Assembly (NCBI GenBank): GCA_031257455.1
Contig: JAIROQ010000143.1
Span: 1 to 8,542, forward strand
Length of the DNA: 8,542 nt
DNA from: Prevotellaceae bacterium
GTDB taxonomy: Bacteria; Bacteroidota; Bacteroidia; Bacteroidales; UBA932
Reading direction: 5' to 3'
Below, in pieces: positions 1 through 8,440 of the stretch. A program made the position numbers and the translations under genes. The stretch's first letter is position 1. Each line of letters starts with the position of its first letter. The notes beneath the pieces were generated by a model. It made no database searches and was not told where the DNA came from. It saw nothing but the letters and a program-made list of their open reading frames with translations.

Positions 1-54
1 AAAGGTGTAAAAAATAACAAAACAATGGCAAAAACAGGAAAAATACCCCTCAAT
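1..54. other. left-edge sequence, no supported gene
   Basis: This A-rich stretch lies to the left of the hairpin at 55-92. One plus-strand frame is open from base 1 to a TGA at 73-75, but that stop falls inside the hairpin loop, the composition is lysine-rich low complexity, and no family is recognisable. The 8-mer AAAGGTGT at 1-8 recurs at 211-218 in the leader of the tRNA-Leu gene. That could mean a second tRNA starts just beyond the left edge, but nothing in the window proves it. Confidence 0.3.
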
Positions 55-92
55 AAAGAAACCTCAACTATTTGAATTGTTGAGGTTTCTTT
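55..92 (-). terminator. hairpin terminator downstream of tRNA-Leu
   Basis: A perfect 14-bp stem (55-68 with 79-92) encloses a 10-base loop. It starts 28 bases past the tRNA 3' end. On the minus strand the stem is followed by a short AT-rich run (ATTG), with T residues in the distal arm. On the plus strand the stem runs into TTTCTTTTCC. It therefore probably ends the tRNA transcript and may work in both directions. The assignment rests on structure and position only. Confidence 0.7.
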
Positions 93-120
93 TCCTTTGT
101 TTGCCCTTGTTTACTTGATT

Positions 121-209
121 TGGTACCCGGAGCGGGAATTGAACCCGCACGGACATTACTGCCCACAGGATTTTAAGTCCTGCGTGTCTACCTATTCCAC
201 CACCCGGGC
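121..209 (-). tRNA. tRNA-Leu (anticodon UAA)
   Basis: The minus strand folds as a complete class II tRNA. A 7-bp acceptor stem begins GCCCGGG and ends with discriminator A, and the 3' CCA is encoded in the DNA at 121-123. The anticodon stem CAGGA/TCCTG closes the loop CTTAAAA, giving anticodon TAA, which reads the leucine codon UUA. The long variable arm is typical of tRNA-Leu, and the T arm GCGGGTTCAATTCCCGC is canonical. The gene has its own promoter just upstream and a hairpin terminator just downstream, so it appears to be transcribed alone. Confidence 0.97.
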
Positions 210-219
210 AAAAGGTGTG

Positions 220-249
220 CAAAGATAGAAAAAAAATCAGTGATGCAAA
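220..249 (-). promoter_or_regulatory. Bacteroidota-type promoter of tRNA-Leu
   Basis: On the minus strand, TTTG (246-249) is followed after 18 bases by TATCTTTG (220-227). These match the Bacteroidota primary sigma factor elements, -33 TTTG and -7 TAnnTTTG. Transcription should begin a few bases beyond, around 213-216, leaving a leader of about 5 bases before the mature tRNA start at 209. Confidence 0.8.
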
Positions 250-253
250 AATC

Positions 254-288
254 CGGTAAAATAAAAAGCCCCCGTTGAAGTCGAGGGC
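254..288 (-). terminator. rho-independent terminator of the small RNA
   Basis: On the minus strand GCCCTC (283-288) pairs with GGGGGC (268-273), with one G-U pair and a 9-base loop, and is followed by TTTTTATTTT. On the plus strand the wobble becomes a C-A mismatch and there is no T-run, so the signal has one direction. It lies just upstream of the tRNA promoter and would insulate it. Confidence 0.75.
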
Positions 289-335
289 AACTTAATGTTT
301 TCACAACGGAATAATCCTTATTGTGACTTGATTGC
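257..335 (-). ncRNA. candidate small RNA, about 79 nt
   Basis: The interval between tsaB and tRNA-Leu has all the parts of an independent short transcript. A promoter lies at 340-369, a rho-independent terminator at 254-288, and there is no ATG between them. Near its 5' end TCACAA (321-326) can pair with TTGTGA (301-306), with a nested GGA/TCC inside. CCGTTG (304-309) can instead pair with CAACGG (272-277), which overlaps one terminator arm, so the two folds compete. I do not recognise a known RNA family. It could instead be part of a tsaB 3' untranslated region. The ends are estimated from the promoter and the T-run. Confidence 0.5.
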
Positions 336-339
336 CGTG

Positions 340-369
340 CAAAGGTAAGAAAAATATTTTAAATACAAA
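340..369 (-). promoter_or_regulatory. Bacteroidota-type promoter of the small RNA candidate
   Basis: On the minus strand TTTG (366-369), 18 bases, then TACCTTTG (340-347). Both boxes match the -33 and -7 consensus, and the spacing equals that of the tRNA-Leu promoter. The predicted start is near 335. The -33 box sits inside the T-run of the preceding tsaB terminator, so the two signals overlap. Confidence 0.65.
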
Positions 370-402
370 AAAAAAAATTAAAATAACGGGTGTATCCGGT
401 TA
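367..402 (-). terminator. probable terminator after tsaB
   Basis: On the minus strand a short hairpin starts at the tsaB stop codon. TAA (400-402) and CGG (396-398) pair with CCG and TTA (384-389), leaving one bulged C and a 6-base loop. A long T-rich run follows down to 367. The stem is short, but the T-run is the strongest in the window. Confidence 0.5.
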
Positions 403-1089
403 TAATATTTTCTTTTTCGCGGTTGTAATTACAAAATCTTTGAGGTAAAACGGTTCAAAGTAGGCGGCGTCCACAAACTTTCTTTGCGCGAAAGCATCAA
501 TGGCCGGCAGGAGCATGCCCGCAGCGGAAGCCGTAATGCCGGCAAACAGTGCATTCGGGTGCTGCAATAATGTTCGGCATTTGTCGGCGCCATCGCCGAT
601 AAATAATACCGGTTGCTGCGCCAGCGTTTCAGCGAAACTGTTTTCGTTGATAATTTCAGCAGTGATGCCGGACAGTTGGTTGCCCTGCGCGTCAAAAAGC
701 GCGGTATAAACTTCCAGTCGCCGCGCGTCAATCATCGGCGCGATGAGGCATCCGGACGAAGGCAGGCAGTGGTTGGCAATAGCCACATGTACTAATGACA
801 GCAGCGAATTTACGGCGATGAGCGGTTTTTGTGCGCCGAAACAGATGCCTTTCGCAGTCGAAACGCCCACGCGCAAGCCGGTATAAGAGCCGGGACCTTC
901 GCTAACCACTACGGCGTCCACATCGGCTATCGTGCAATGCTGTTCGTGGATAATTTCGTGGATAAACGGCGCGACCATTTGCGCATGTGCGCGTCCTTCC
1001 TTGTTTTCGCGCAAGGCCACTATTTGCGCACCGCGTGCCAACGCTATTGAACAAACGGCTGTCCCGGTTTCTATCAGAAGGAAAAACAC
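400..1089 (-). CDS. tsaB: tRNA threonylcarbamoyladenosine biosynthesis protein TsaB
   Basis: TsaB (YeaZ) is the non-catalytic partner that dimerises with TsaD, and with TsaE forms the cytoplasmic complex that makes t6A at position 37 of ANN-reading tRNAs. The 229-residue protein has the usual length and the ASKHA-type start FLLIETGT (2-10). It also shows the signature SEGPGSYTGLRVG (63-75), the DARRLEVYTA motif (121-130), and a late FYLKDF segment. The start is GTG: an in-frame TAA lies only one codon upstream, and the conserved N-terminal strand begins at residue 2, so no other start fits. The gene begins 27 bases after the adaptor stop codon and is probably the last gene of that transcript, followed by the hairpin at 367-402. 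Confidence 0.93.
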   Translation of the reverse strand: MFFLLIETGTAVCSIALARGAQIVALRENKEGRAHAQMVAPFIHEIIHEQHCTIADVDAVVVSEGPGSYTGLRVGVSTAKGICFGAQKPLIAVNSLLSLVHVAIANHCLPSSGCLIAPMIDARRLEVYTALFDAQGNQLSGITAEIINENSFAETLAQQPVLFIGDGADKCRTLLQHPNALFAGITASAAGMLLPAIDAFAQRKFVDAAYFEPFYLKDFVITTAKKKIL

Positions 1090-1116
1090 TGTTTATTGTC
1101 TAAAAGTTGGGATAAG

Positions 1117-2376
1117 TCAATTTACTTTTACTTTTGTTCCATTGTGCAGGCGGCGGGAAATCATGTTGTACGGGCCGGTTACCACGCGCAAACTGTCCGA
1201 CAGGCCTTCCGTAATTTCAATGTAGGTGTTGTCCTGAATGCCTGTTTTTACTTCTACCGCCTGCACGATGTCGCCGGATTGTATCACGAATACGCGTTCT
1301 ACATAATCGGCGGCCGTAGCCGTTGCGGCGACTGCGCTTGAATCGCCGGCGGCTGTGGAGTCGGCGGGGTTCAGGTCGGTGCGCGTAGTTACGCACTGGA
1401 TAGGTATAACCAATGCGTCATAGTGCGTTTCGGTCTGTACGTAAACGGCGGCCGACATGCCCGGCCGGAACGGATAGGCAACGGTTTTCAAGTCCTGGTA
1501 TGATTCGGGAAGAATGAAAATTTTCACTTCAAAGTTCGTTACCTGATCGGTGGATGACGTGGTGGCGGCGGTTTTTGACGAATTGGCAATCTGCGTTACC
1601 ACGCCTTTGAATTTACGCGCCGGATAGGCGTCCACTTCTATTTGCGCGGTATCATTCAGTTTTACGCGGATAACGTCATTTTCATTCACGTCCACCAATA
1701 CTTCCATTTCGTTCAGGTTCGCAATGCGCAACATTTCGGTGCCGGCCATTTGAGACGTGCCTACCACCCGTTCGCCGCGTTCTACGCTCAGTTTTGAGAC
1801 AATGCCGTCCATTGGCGCATAAATGGTAGTCTTCACCAGATTTTCCTCCGCTTCTTTCAGGGCGGCTTCGGCGCTTTTCACGTTGTAGAGCGCGGCTTCT
1901 ACCTGCCGTTTGTCAATGTCGTATTTCGCCTGCGCCTGTTCGTAGTCGGCTTGCGAAACCACTTGCTGGTCGAAGAGTTTTTTGCTGCGCTGGTAGGACA
2001 GTTCTGTCTGCACCAACTGCGCCCGTGCCTGCGCCAGCGAGGCTTTCACGGAGTTTAATTGTGCTGCGGCGCGGTCGCGTCCCGAGAGGTAGAAGTCCTG
2101 TTTGATTTTCAAAAGCAGGTCGCCTTTTTGTACCCGGTCGCCTTCCTTCACGTTCAGTTCAACGATTTCACCCGATACATCGGGGCTGATTTTTACTTCT
2201 ACTACCGGTTGGATTTTCCCGTTGGCGGGTATCAATTCGGTGATGGTTTTATGTGCCGGCCATTCGGCGGTTACTGTCAATGCGTCCTGTTTGCCGTTGC
2301 CGCCGGCCATAATCAGAATAATTATCAATGCCAGCGCGCCGGCTACAATCCAGAAAATCCTTTTTTTCCTTTTCAT
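1117..2376 (-). CDS. periplasmic adaptor of a tripartite efflux system (MacA/HlyD type)
   Basis: This is a membrane-fusion protein that would bridge an inner-membrane pump and a TolC-like channel across the periplasm. The 419 residues show one N-terminal membrane anchor (about 7-25, after MKRKKR) and no lipobox. The first lipoyl half is at about 62-91 (SGEIVELNVKEGDRV) and a coiled-coil hairpin at about 98-182. The second lipoyl half is at about 185-205 (YAPMDGIVSKLSVERGERV), followed by beta-barrel and membrane-proximal regions. Within the hairpin, R130, L134 and S141 have the R-x3-L-x6-S spacing of the TolC-docking motif of MacA-like adaptors. A serine/threonine/alanine-rich insert at about 337-357 is low complexity. 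The gene starts 35 bases after tolC. No MacB-like or RND pump gene is present, so the transported substrate cannot be inferred. Confidence 0.9.
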   Translation of the reverse strand: MKRKKRIFWIVAGALALIIILIMAGGNGKQDALTVTAEWPAHKTITELIPANGKIQPVVEVKISPDVSGEIVELNVKEGDRVQKGDLLLKIKQDFYLSGRDRAAAQLNSVKASLAQARAQLVQTELSYQRSKKLFDQQVVSQADYEQAQAKYDIDKRQVEAALYNVKSAEAALKEAEENLVKTTIYAPMDGIVSKLSVERGERVVGTSQMAGTEMLRIANLNEMEVLVDVNENDVIRVKLNDTAQIEVDAYPARKFKGVVTQIANSSKTAATTSSTDQVTNFEVKIFILPESYQDLKTVAYPFRPGMSAAVYVQTETHYDALVIPIQCVTTRTDLNPADSTAAGDSSAVAATATAADYVERVFVIQSGDIVQAVEVKTGIQDNTYIEITEGLSDSLRVVTGPYNMISRRLHNGTKVKVN

Positions 2377-2411
2377 AAGTTGCTTTTTTTACGAATGGTA
2401 TAAAGTTGATG

Positions 2412-3737
2412 TTATAAAGTAATGGGTATCCCCTTGTAAAAATCAATAATTTTTGTTTGAAAAACATACTGGTATTTTGCCTGCAGGCGGTCGGATTCCG
2501 CCTTGAACAGGTTGTTTTTGGCAATCGTGTAATCCGTGGCATTCACTAACCCGACATCGAATTTTTCTTGCGTATAGCGGAACGATTCCTGCATCGCCGC
2601 TACGGTTTGTTCGTTTGCCTTGTAACGGCTGTAAGCGGCGGAAGCATCCGCCACCGCCTGCTGGATTTCTTTGTACAGTTGCTGGTGCTTGCGGTCTAAT
2701 TCCAGTTCGGCGATACGCAAGTTGAGCTTGGCGTTTTTAGCGCCGGTAACGATACTCCAGTTCTGGAACAGCGGGATACTTAATCCGAAATTCAATGACG
2801 GGCTGCGTTTGTCGCGCAATTGCTGGCCAAATCCCACACTATCTCTGTCGGTATGGGTAAAGTACGAACCGTAGGACACCGAAAGGGAAAGAGTCGGCCA
2901 GTAGCGGCCTTTGGCAATGGCGAGGGCATGCCGGGCGCTCTCCATTCGGAACTCGGACGTGCGTATCTGCGGCAGGCGCACAGCCGTTGCATAGAGGCTC
3001 TTTATCACTTCCTGCCTTTGCGTCACGTCCACATCGATGACCGGCGCAACGATTTCAAAGTCGCTCCCGAGATGCAGGTTGATGAGTTGCTGCAACGACA
3101 GGAAAGCCAAATCAACGTTATTGCGCGCGGTGATGAATTGCACTTCTTCACTGGCCAATTGCGCTTCCATTTCCAGCAAGGTGCTATAAGGCTGGCTGCC
3201 GGCGGCTACTAATTTCCGCGTCAATTCATGTTGCCGGATTACGCTTTCGCGGCTTTTTTCAGCCGTTACCAGTACTTCTTTTGCCAGCAGTACCTGCAAA
3301 AAGGCGCGTGTAATTTCGAGGGCAATAGTATTGCGCATTTGTTCCGTTTCCAGCACGGCCGCCTGATAGTCGGCGCGGTAACGTTTCATGGTATTCACTT
3401 TTTGCAAGCCCTCAAACAGGCTTACCGAAGCGTTGATACTTGGCCCGAATGATTGCGTCAGTTGGTTTTCGAAAATCTGCAGGTTCTGCAAATCCACCGA
3501 CCGCCCCCAACTCATGTTATAGGATGCGCGGGCGCTCAGGCTCGGCAAAAAATCAAGTTTGGACTGTCGCCACAGGTTTGCGCTTTGTTCTGCCGTGAGG
3601 GTTTGCTGTTTTAGCTGGGGATTATTTTCCAACCCGTAATTAATACACTGTTCCAATGTCCATGCCGTTTGTGCCGGCAGGCAAGCCGGCGCAAGGAAGA
3701 CACTCGCTAACGCAACCAAAAAACAAACGCCTTTCAT
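2412..3737 (-). CDS. TolC family outer-membrane efflux channel
   Basis: This would be the outer-membrane channel of a tripartite exporter. The 441-residue protein has a signal peptide (MKG then a hydrophobic stretch, with likely cleavage after LPA, about residue 22). It is followed by WTLEQCINYGLENNPQL, the typical first helix of outer-membrane efflux proteins. Two long alpha-helical repeats follow, with the usual aromatic and serine-rich strand segments such as LSARASYNMSWG and LSLSVSYGSYF. A second-repeat helix near the C-terminus reads FDVGLVNATDYTIAKNNLF, a family hallmark. I chose the ATG at 3737 over an in-frame TTG at 3764: it starts exactly at the signal peptide, and the TTG lies inside the likely -7 box. 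It is followed at 35 bases by the adaptor gene, its expected partner. Confidence 0.92.
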   Translation of the reverse strand: MKGVCFLVALASVFLAPACLPAQTAWTLEQCINYGLENNPQLKQQTLTAEQSANLWRQSKLDFLPSLSARASYNMSWGRSVDLQNLQIFENQLTQSFGPSINASVSLFEGLQKVNTMKRYRADYQAAVLETEQMRNTIALEITRAFLQVLLAKEVLVTAEKSRESVIRQHELTRKLVAAGSQPYSTLLEMEAQLASEEVQFITARNNVDLAFLSLQQLINLHLGSDFEIVAPVIDVDVTQRQEVIKSLYATAVRLPQIRTSEFRMESARHALAIAKGRYWPTLSLSVSYGSYFTHTDRDSVGFGQQLRDKRSPSLNFGLSIPLFQNWSIVTGAKNAKLNLRIAELELDRKHQQLYKEIQQAVADASAAYSRYKANEQTVAAMQESFRYTQEKFDVGLVNATDYTIAKNNLFKAESDRLQAKYQYVFQTKIIDFYKGIPITL

Positions 3738-3761
3738 AATGGATATTTTTGAAAATTCCCA

Positions 3762-3769
3762 CAAATGTA
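3762..3769 (-). promoter_or_regulatory. possible -7 box upstream of the TolC-family gene
   Basis: TACATTTG on the minus strand matches TAnnTTTG and ends 24 bases before the chosen ATG at 3737. A second near-match, AATCTTTG, lies a little further upstream at 3772-3779. No good -33 TTTG is found at the proper distance from either, so this is weaker than the tRNA promoter. If real, it would give tolC-adaptor-tsaB a promoter separate from yiiX. Confidence 0.4.
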
Positions 3770-3790
3770 CGCAAAGATTAGTAAAAATGA

Positions 3791-3808
3791 AAACAATATT
3801 TATTGTTT
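3791..3808. repeat. AT-rich inverted repeat over the yiiX-like gene's stop codon
   Basis: AAACAATA (3791-3798) and TATTGTTT (3801-3808) are perfect inverted arms around TT, and the stop codon at 3800-3802 lies in the centre. On the minus strand the hairpin is followed by TCATTTTTAC, so it could act as a weak terminator or mRNA 3'-end stabiliser. Its low GC content makes it a poor terminator, and it may be accidental. Confidence 0.35.
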
Positions 3809-4423
3809 AAAGATTTTTATTTCTATTTTCCCCGATTGCGACAATCCGCCGGGGTTACAGCCGGGTTCGCCTTCGGGAACAGGACGGTTCAATTTTTGGT
3901 AGTGCTGTACCCATTCTTCGAGAAATGCACCGGTAGCAGGCGATTTAAAGGTCATCGGCTCTAAGGTGAAAAATGGAATATGATTGTTGGCAACTAAAAA
4001 AGCATCGTAAATCAACTCCGAGCAATAGTATTTTCCGTTATCGTAGATATATTCTTCGTCATAGGATTTGCCTGTTTGCTGTATGGCAAAAGCCATAGCG
4101 GCGGGAAGCAGCGCCCTGTATTCGTCTTTTACCCGTCCGAGCGCAACCTTTGCGCCGCGTTGCAGGAAGGTATCCACCGGCGTAAGTTGCACGCCTTCAC
4201 TGACCGCTTCAATCACCCACAGGCGGCCGCTGCTGTCGGGTACAAGCATTCCCACATGGGAAAAATTATAGCCGCGGACGCCTTCCGTTACCGCTTCAAT
4301 GGCATTGCTCAAGCCGTCTTTACCGGACTGGAATAATAAATCACCCGCCTGCAGCGTAACATCGCCGCCACGCCCGCAGGCAAAAAGGCTACACAAAGAC
4401 AATATCAGAAAGAAATAGCGCAT
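3800..4423 (-). CDS. YiiX-like permuted NlpC/P60 cysteine hydrolase, lipoprotein
   Basis: This protein belongs to the YaeF/YiiX group of permuted papain-like (NlpC/P60) enzymes, whose members are thought to act as amidases or peptidases on cell-wall or lipid substrates. The real substrate is unknown. The 207-residue protein has a short signal peptide with a lipobox-like LFAC (Cys16), so it is probably anchored in a membrane. In the permuted order the catalytic His comes first (H56 in FSHVGM), then E72 (WVIEA), then the nucleophile Cys134 in YYCSELIYDAF. GDLLFQSG at about 27-34 is the usual first strand motif. The start ATG at 4423 lies 10 bases from the heptamer array, and no -7 box is seen between array and gene. 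It is therefore probably transcribed by read-through from mtgA. Confidence 0.8.
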   Translation of the reverse strand: MRYFFLILSLCSLFACGRGGDVTLQAGDLLFQSGKDGLSNAIEAVTEGVRGYNFSHVGMLVPDSSGRLWVIEAVSEGVQLTPVDTFLQRGAKVALGRVKDEYRALLPAAMAFAIQQTGKSYDEEYIYDNGKYYCSELIYDAFLVANNHIPFFTLEPMTFKSPATGAFLEEWVQHYQKLNRPVPEGEPGCNPGGLSQSGKIEIKIFKQ

Positions 4424-4429
4424 ATTTTT

Positions 4430-4517
4430 AGTCGTAAGTTGTAAGTTGTAAGTCGTAAGTTGTAAGTCGTAAGTTGTAAGTCGTAAGTTGTAAGTCGTAA
4501 GTCGTAAGTTGTAAGTC
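4430..4517. repeat. tandem array of 12 heptamers, GTAAGTY
   Basis: Twelve consecutive 7-base units run from 4434 to 4517, each GTAAGTT or GTAAGTC, often alternating. They are preceded by a partial unit AGTC. Read with a different phase the unit is AGTYGTA. On the plus strand every unit contains TAA. On the minus strand, the direction of mtgA and yiiX, the units contain no stop codon. The array ends about 10 bases before the yiiX start codon, so copy-number changes would alter that gene's leader in 7-base steps. Units are too short and unspaced for CRISPR. Confidence 0.95.
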
Positions 4518-4540
4518 GCGACAAGCGCAATGGCGTCAGC
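4516..4540 (-). repeat. 25-base core of composite repeat, copy 1
   Basis: On the minus strand this 25-mer matches 21 of 25 bases of 8386-8410 on the plus strand. The shared consensus is ACGCCAYTGCGCTTGYCGC with close matches on each side. In both copies it sits between two heptamer arrays and follows the 3' end of a gene in the same orientation. It does not form a convincing hairpin and no protein binding site is recognisable. Function unknown. Confidence 0.6.
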
Positions 4541-4553
4541 ACTCTTAACTTTT

Positions 4554-4567
4554 AGTTCTTAGTTCTT
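4554..4567. repeat. heptamer pair AGTTCTT at the mtgA 3' end
   Basis: Two tandem copies of AGTTCTT, continued by the related CTTAACT-type sequence on both sides (about 4543-4571). On the minus strand the units read AAGAACT, and their junction supplies the TAA stop codon of mtgA at 4559-4561. With the core at 4516-4540 and the GTAAGTY array this forms one composite element filling nearly all of the 135-base mtgA-yiiX gap. Confidence 0.7.
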
Positions 4568-5251
4568 AACTAAAAAAGGTTGCGGGAGTTTTTGCATCAG
4601 GGTCAGGATGGCTTTTTGCCGTTGCAGCAAATAAGTTGTAGGCTTCTTCGGGTTGCGGCGCAAGGGATTGGGAAGGCATACCGCTAACATGGCCGCTTCT
4701 GCCGCCGTCAATTTCGCCGCCGGTTTTTTATAATAAAACTGTGCGGCGGCTTCCGCCCCATAGACGCCCTTACCCATTTCCACTACGTTCAAATAGATTT
4801 CCATGATGCGCTCCTTGCTCCAAAACAATTCTATCAACACGGTATAGTATGCTTCCAAACCCTTGCGCAGCCATGAGCGTTGCGGCCAGAGGAAAACATT
4901 CTTGGCCACCTGTTGCGTAATGGTGCTTGCGCCGCGTTTCTGCTTCCGGTTTTCATTGTTCCATGCCATATCCAGCTCTATCCAGTCGAACCCGCTGTGC
5001 TGTTCAAAGCGGTTGTCTTCCGATGCAATGACCGCCTGTACTAACTGCGGGGATATTTTTTCCAGCGGAACCCAAGTGTAGCGCGTCTTCCATGTACTGT
5101 CGCCGCGATGTTCCCATGAGCGGATACTCATCAACGGCGTGCGAAATACCGGCAACCAGCACCCCGCTACTACCTGCAATACCGACAGCACAAACAGCCC
5201 CGACAGTACACACAGTAAATAAAACAACAGGCGGCGACTTATTTTTTTCAT
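4559..5251 (-). CDS. mtgA: monofunctional biosynthetic peptidoglycan glycosyltransferase
   Basis: This GT51-family enzyme polymerises lipid II into glycan strands at the periplasmic face of the inner membrane, without a transpeptidase domain. The 230 residues give an N-terminal membrane anchor (about 8-31). Family motifs follow in order: ASEDNRFEQH (76-85, catalytic Glu78), RGASTITQQVAKN (107-119), ERIMEIYLNVVEMG (147-160, second catalytic Glu151) and VYGAEAAAQFYYKKPA (163-178). AAMLAVCLPNP (186-196) comes next. The length is normal for the family. I start at the ATG at 5251: a TTG at 5272 in the same frame falls within the -7 promoter box. The last codons and the TAA stop lie in heptamer repeat sequence. 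It is the first gene of the minus-strand group and diverges from the M28 gene. Confidence 0.95.
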   Translation of the reverse strand: MKKISRRLLFYLLCVLSGLFVLSVLQVVAGCWLPVFRTPLMSIRSWEHRGDSTWKTRYTWVPLEKISPQLVQAVIASEDNRFEQHSGFDWIELDMAWNNENRKQKRGASTITQQVAKNVFLWPQRSWLRKGLEAYYTVLIELFWSKERIMEIYLNVVEMGKGVYGAEAAAQFYYKKPAAKLTAAEAAMLAVCLPNPLRRNPKKPTTYLLQRQKAILTLMQKLPQPFLVKN

Positions 5252-5269
5252 ATCCGGAAAATAATACTG

Positions 5270-5277
5270 CAAAGATA
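5270..5277 (-). promoter_or_regulatory. -7 box of the mtgA promoter
   Basis: TATCTTTG on the minus strand is identical to the -7 box of the tRNA-Leu promoter and ends 19 bases before the mtgA ATG. Upstream, only a weak -33 element is seen (TTTC at 5298-5301, 20 bases away). The predicted leader is about 12-15 bases. Confidence 0.6.
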
Positions 5278-5333
5278 ACGAACAATACTTGAATTTTGAA
5301 ACATGGAAATCTTGAAATCTTTGAATTTTTCAT

Positions 5334-5341
5334 TACTTTTG
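5334..5341 (+). promoter_or_regulatory. -7 box of the M28-ligA promoter
   Basis: TACTTTTG matches TAnnTTTG and ends 16 bases before the ATG at 5357. A partial -33 element, CTTG, lies at 5311-5314 with a 19-base gap. It supports the downstream ATG as the true start, because the alternative ATG at 5303 is upstream of this box. Confidence 0.5.
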
Positions 5342-5356
5342 CATGCTATATTTTGT

Positions 5357-8383
<3,027 letters not shown>

Positions 8384-8385
8384 TG

Positions 8386-8410
8386 GCTTACGCCACTGCG
8401 CTTGCCGCCA
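8386..8410 (+). repeat. 25-base core of composite repeat, copy 2
   Basis: This matches 21 of 25 bases of the minus strand of 4516-4540. The four differences are three pyrimidine or G/T changes and one G/C change, and similarity continues for a few bases to the right. It lies between the TATGAGT array and the TTCAACT array, as copy 1 lies between two arrays. Confidence 0.6.
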
Positions 8411-8440
8411 TTTTCAACTTTCAACTCTCCATTTTCAACT
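8406..8440. repeat. heptamer array TTCAACT at the 3' end of the partial gene
   Basis: Five 7-base units in register: CGCCATT, TTCAACT, TTCAACT, CTCCATT, TTCAACT. The 12-mer CCATTTTCAACT occurs at 8408-8419 and 8429-8440, exactly 21 bases apart. On the minus strand the unit is AGTTGAA, another AGTTNNN heptamer. It faces the TATGAGT array in inverted sense, so GAGTT and AACTC runs could pair across the core. The minus-strand unit closest to the partial gene supplies part of its TAG stop. Confidence 0.75.

Noticed and set aside
1..75. Plus-strand open frame to a TGA at 75 as the end of a gene
   Set aside because: The stop falls in the loop of a 14-bp terminator-like hairpin, and the sequence is lysine-rich low complexity without a recognisable family.
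3738..3764. TTG start for the TolC-family gene adding 9 residues
   Set aside because: The ATG at 3737 begins exactly at the signal peptide, and the TTG lies in a candidate promoter.
4430..4517. CRISPR array
   Set aside because: Units are 7 bases and contiguous with no unique spacers, and there is no cas gene nearby. It is a simple tandem repeat.
5252..5272. TTG start for mtgA adding 7 residues
   Set aside because: The TTG overlaps the -7 box TATCTTTG. The ATG at 5251 gives the usual basic N-terminus before the membrane anchor.
5281..5333. TTGAA-rich stretch between mtgA and the M28 gene
   Set aside because: Several loose TTGAA/GAAATCTT repeats are present, but there is no consistent unit or period as in the heptamer arrays, and they overlap the promoter region. 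Probably AT-rich promoter sequence.
5303..5356. In-frame ATG at 5303 extending the M28 homologue by 18 residues
   Set aside because: It lies upstream of the TACTTTTG promoter box and puts extra residues ahead of a normal signal peptide that starts at the ATG at 5357.
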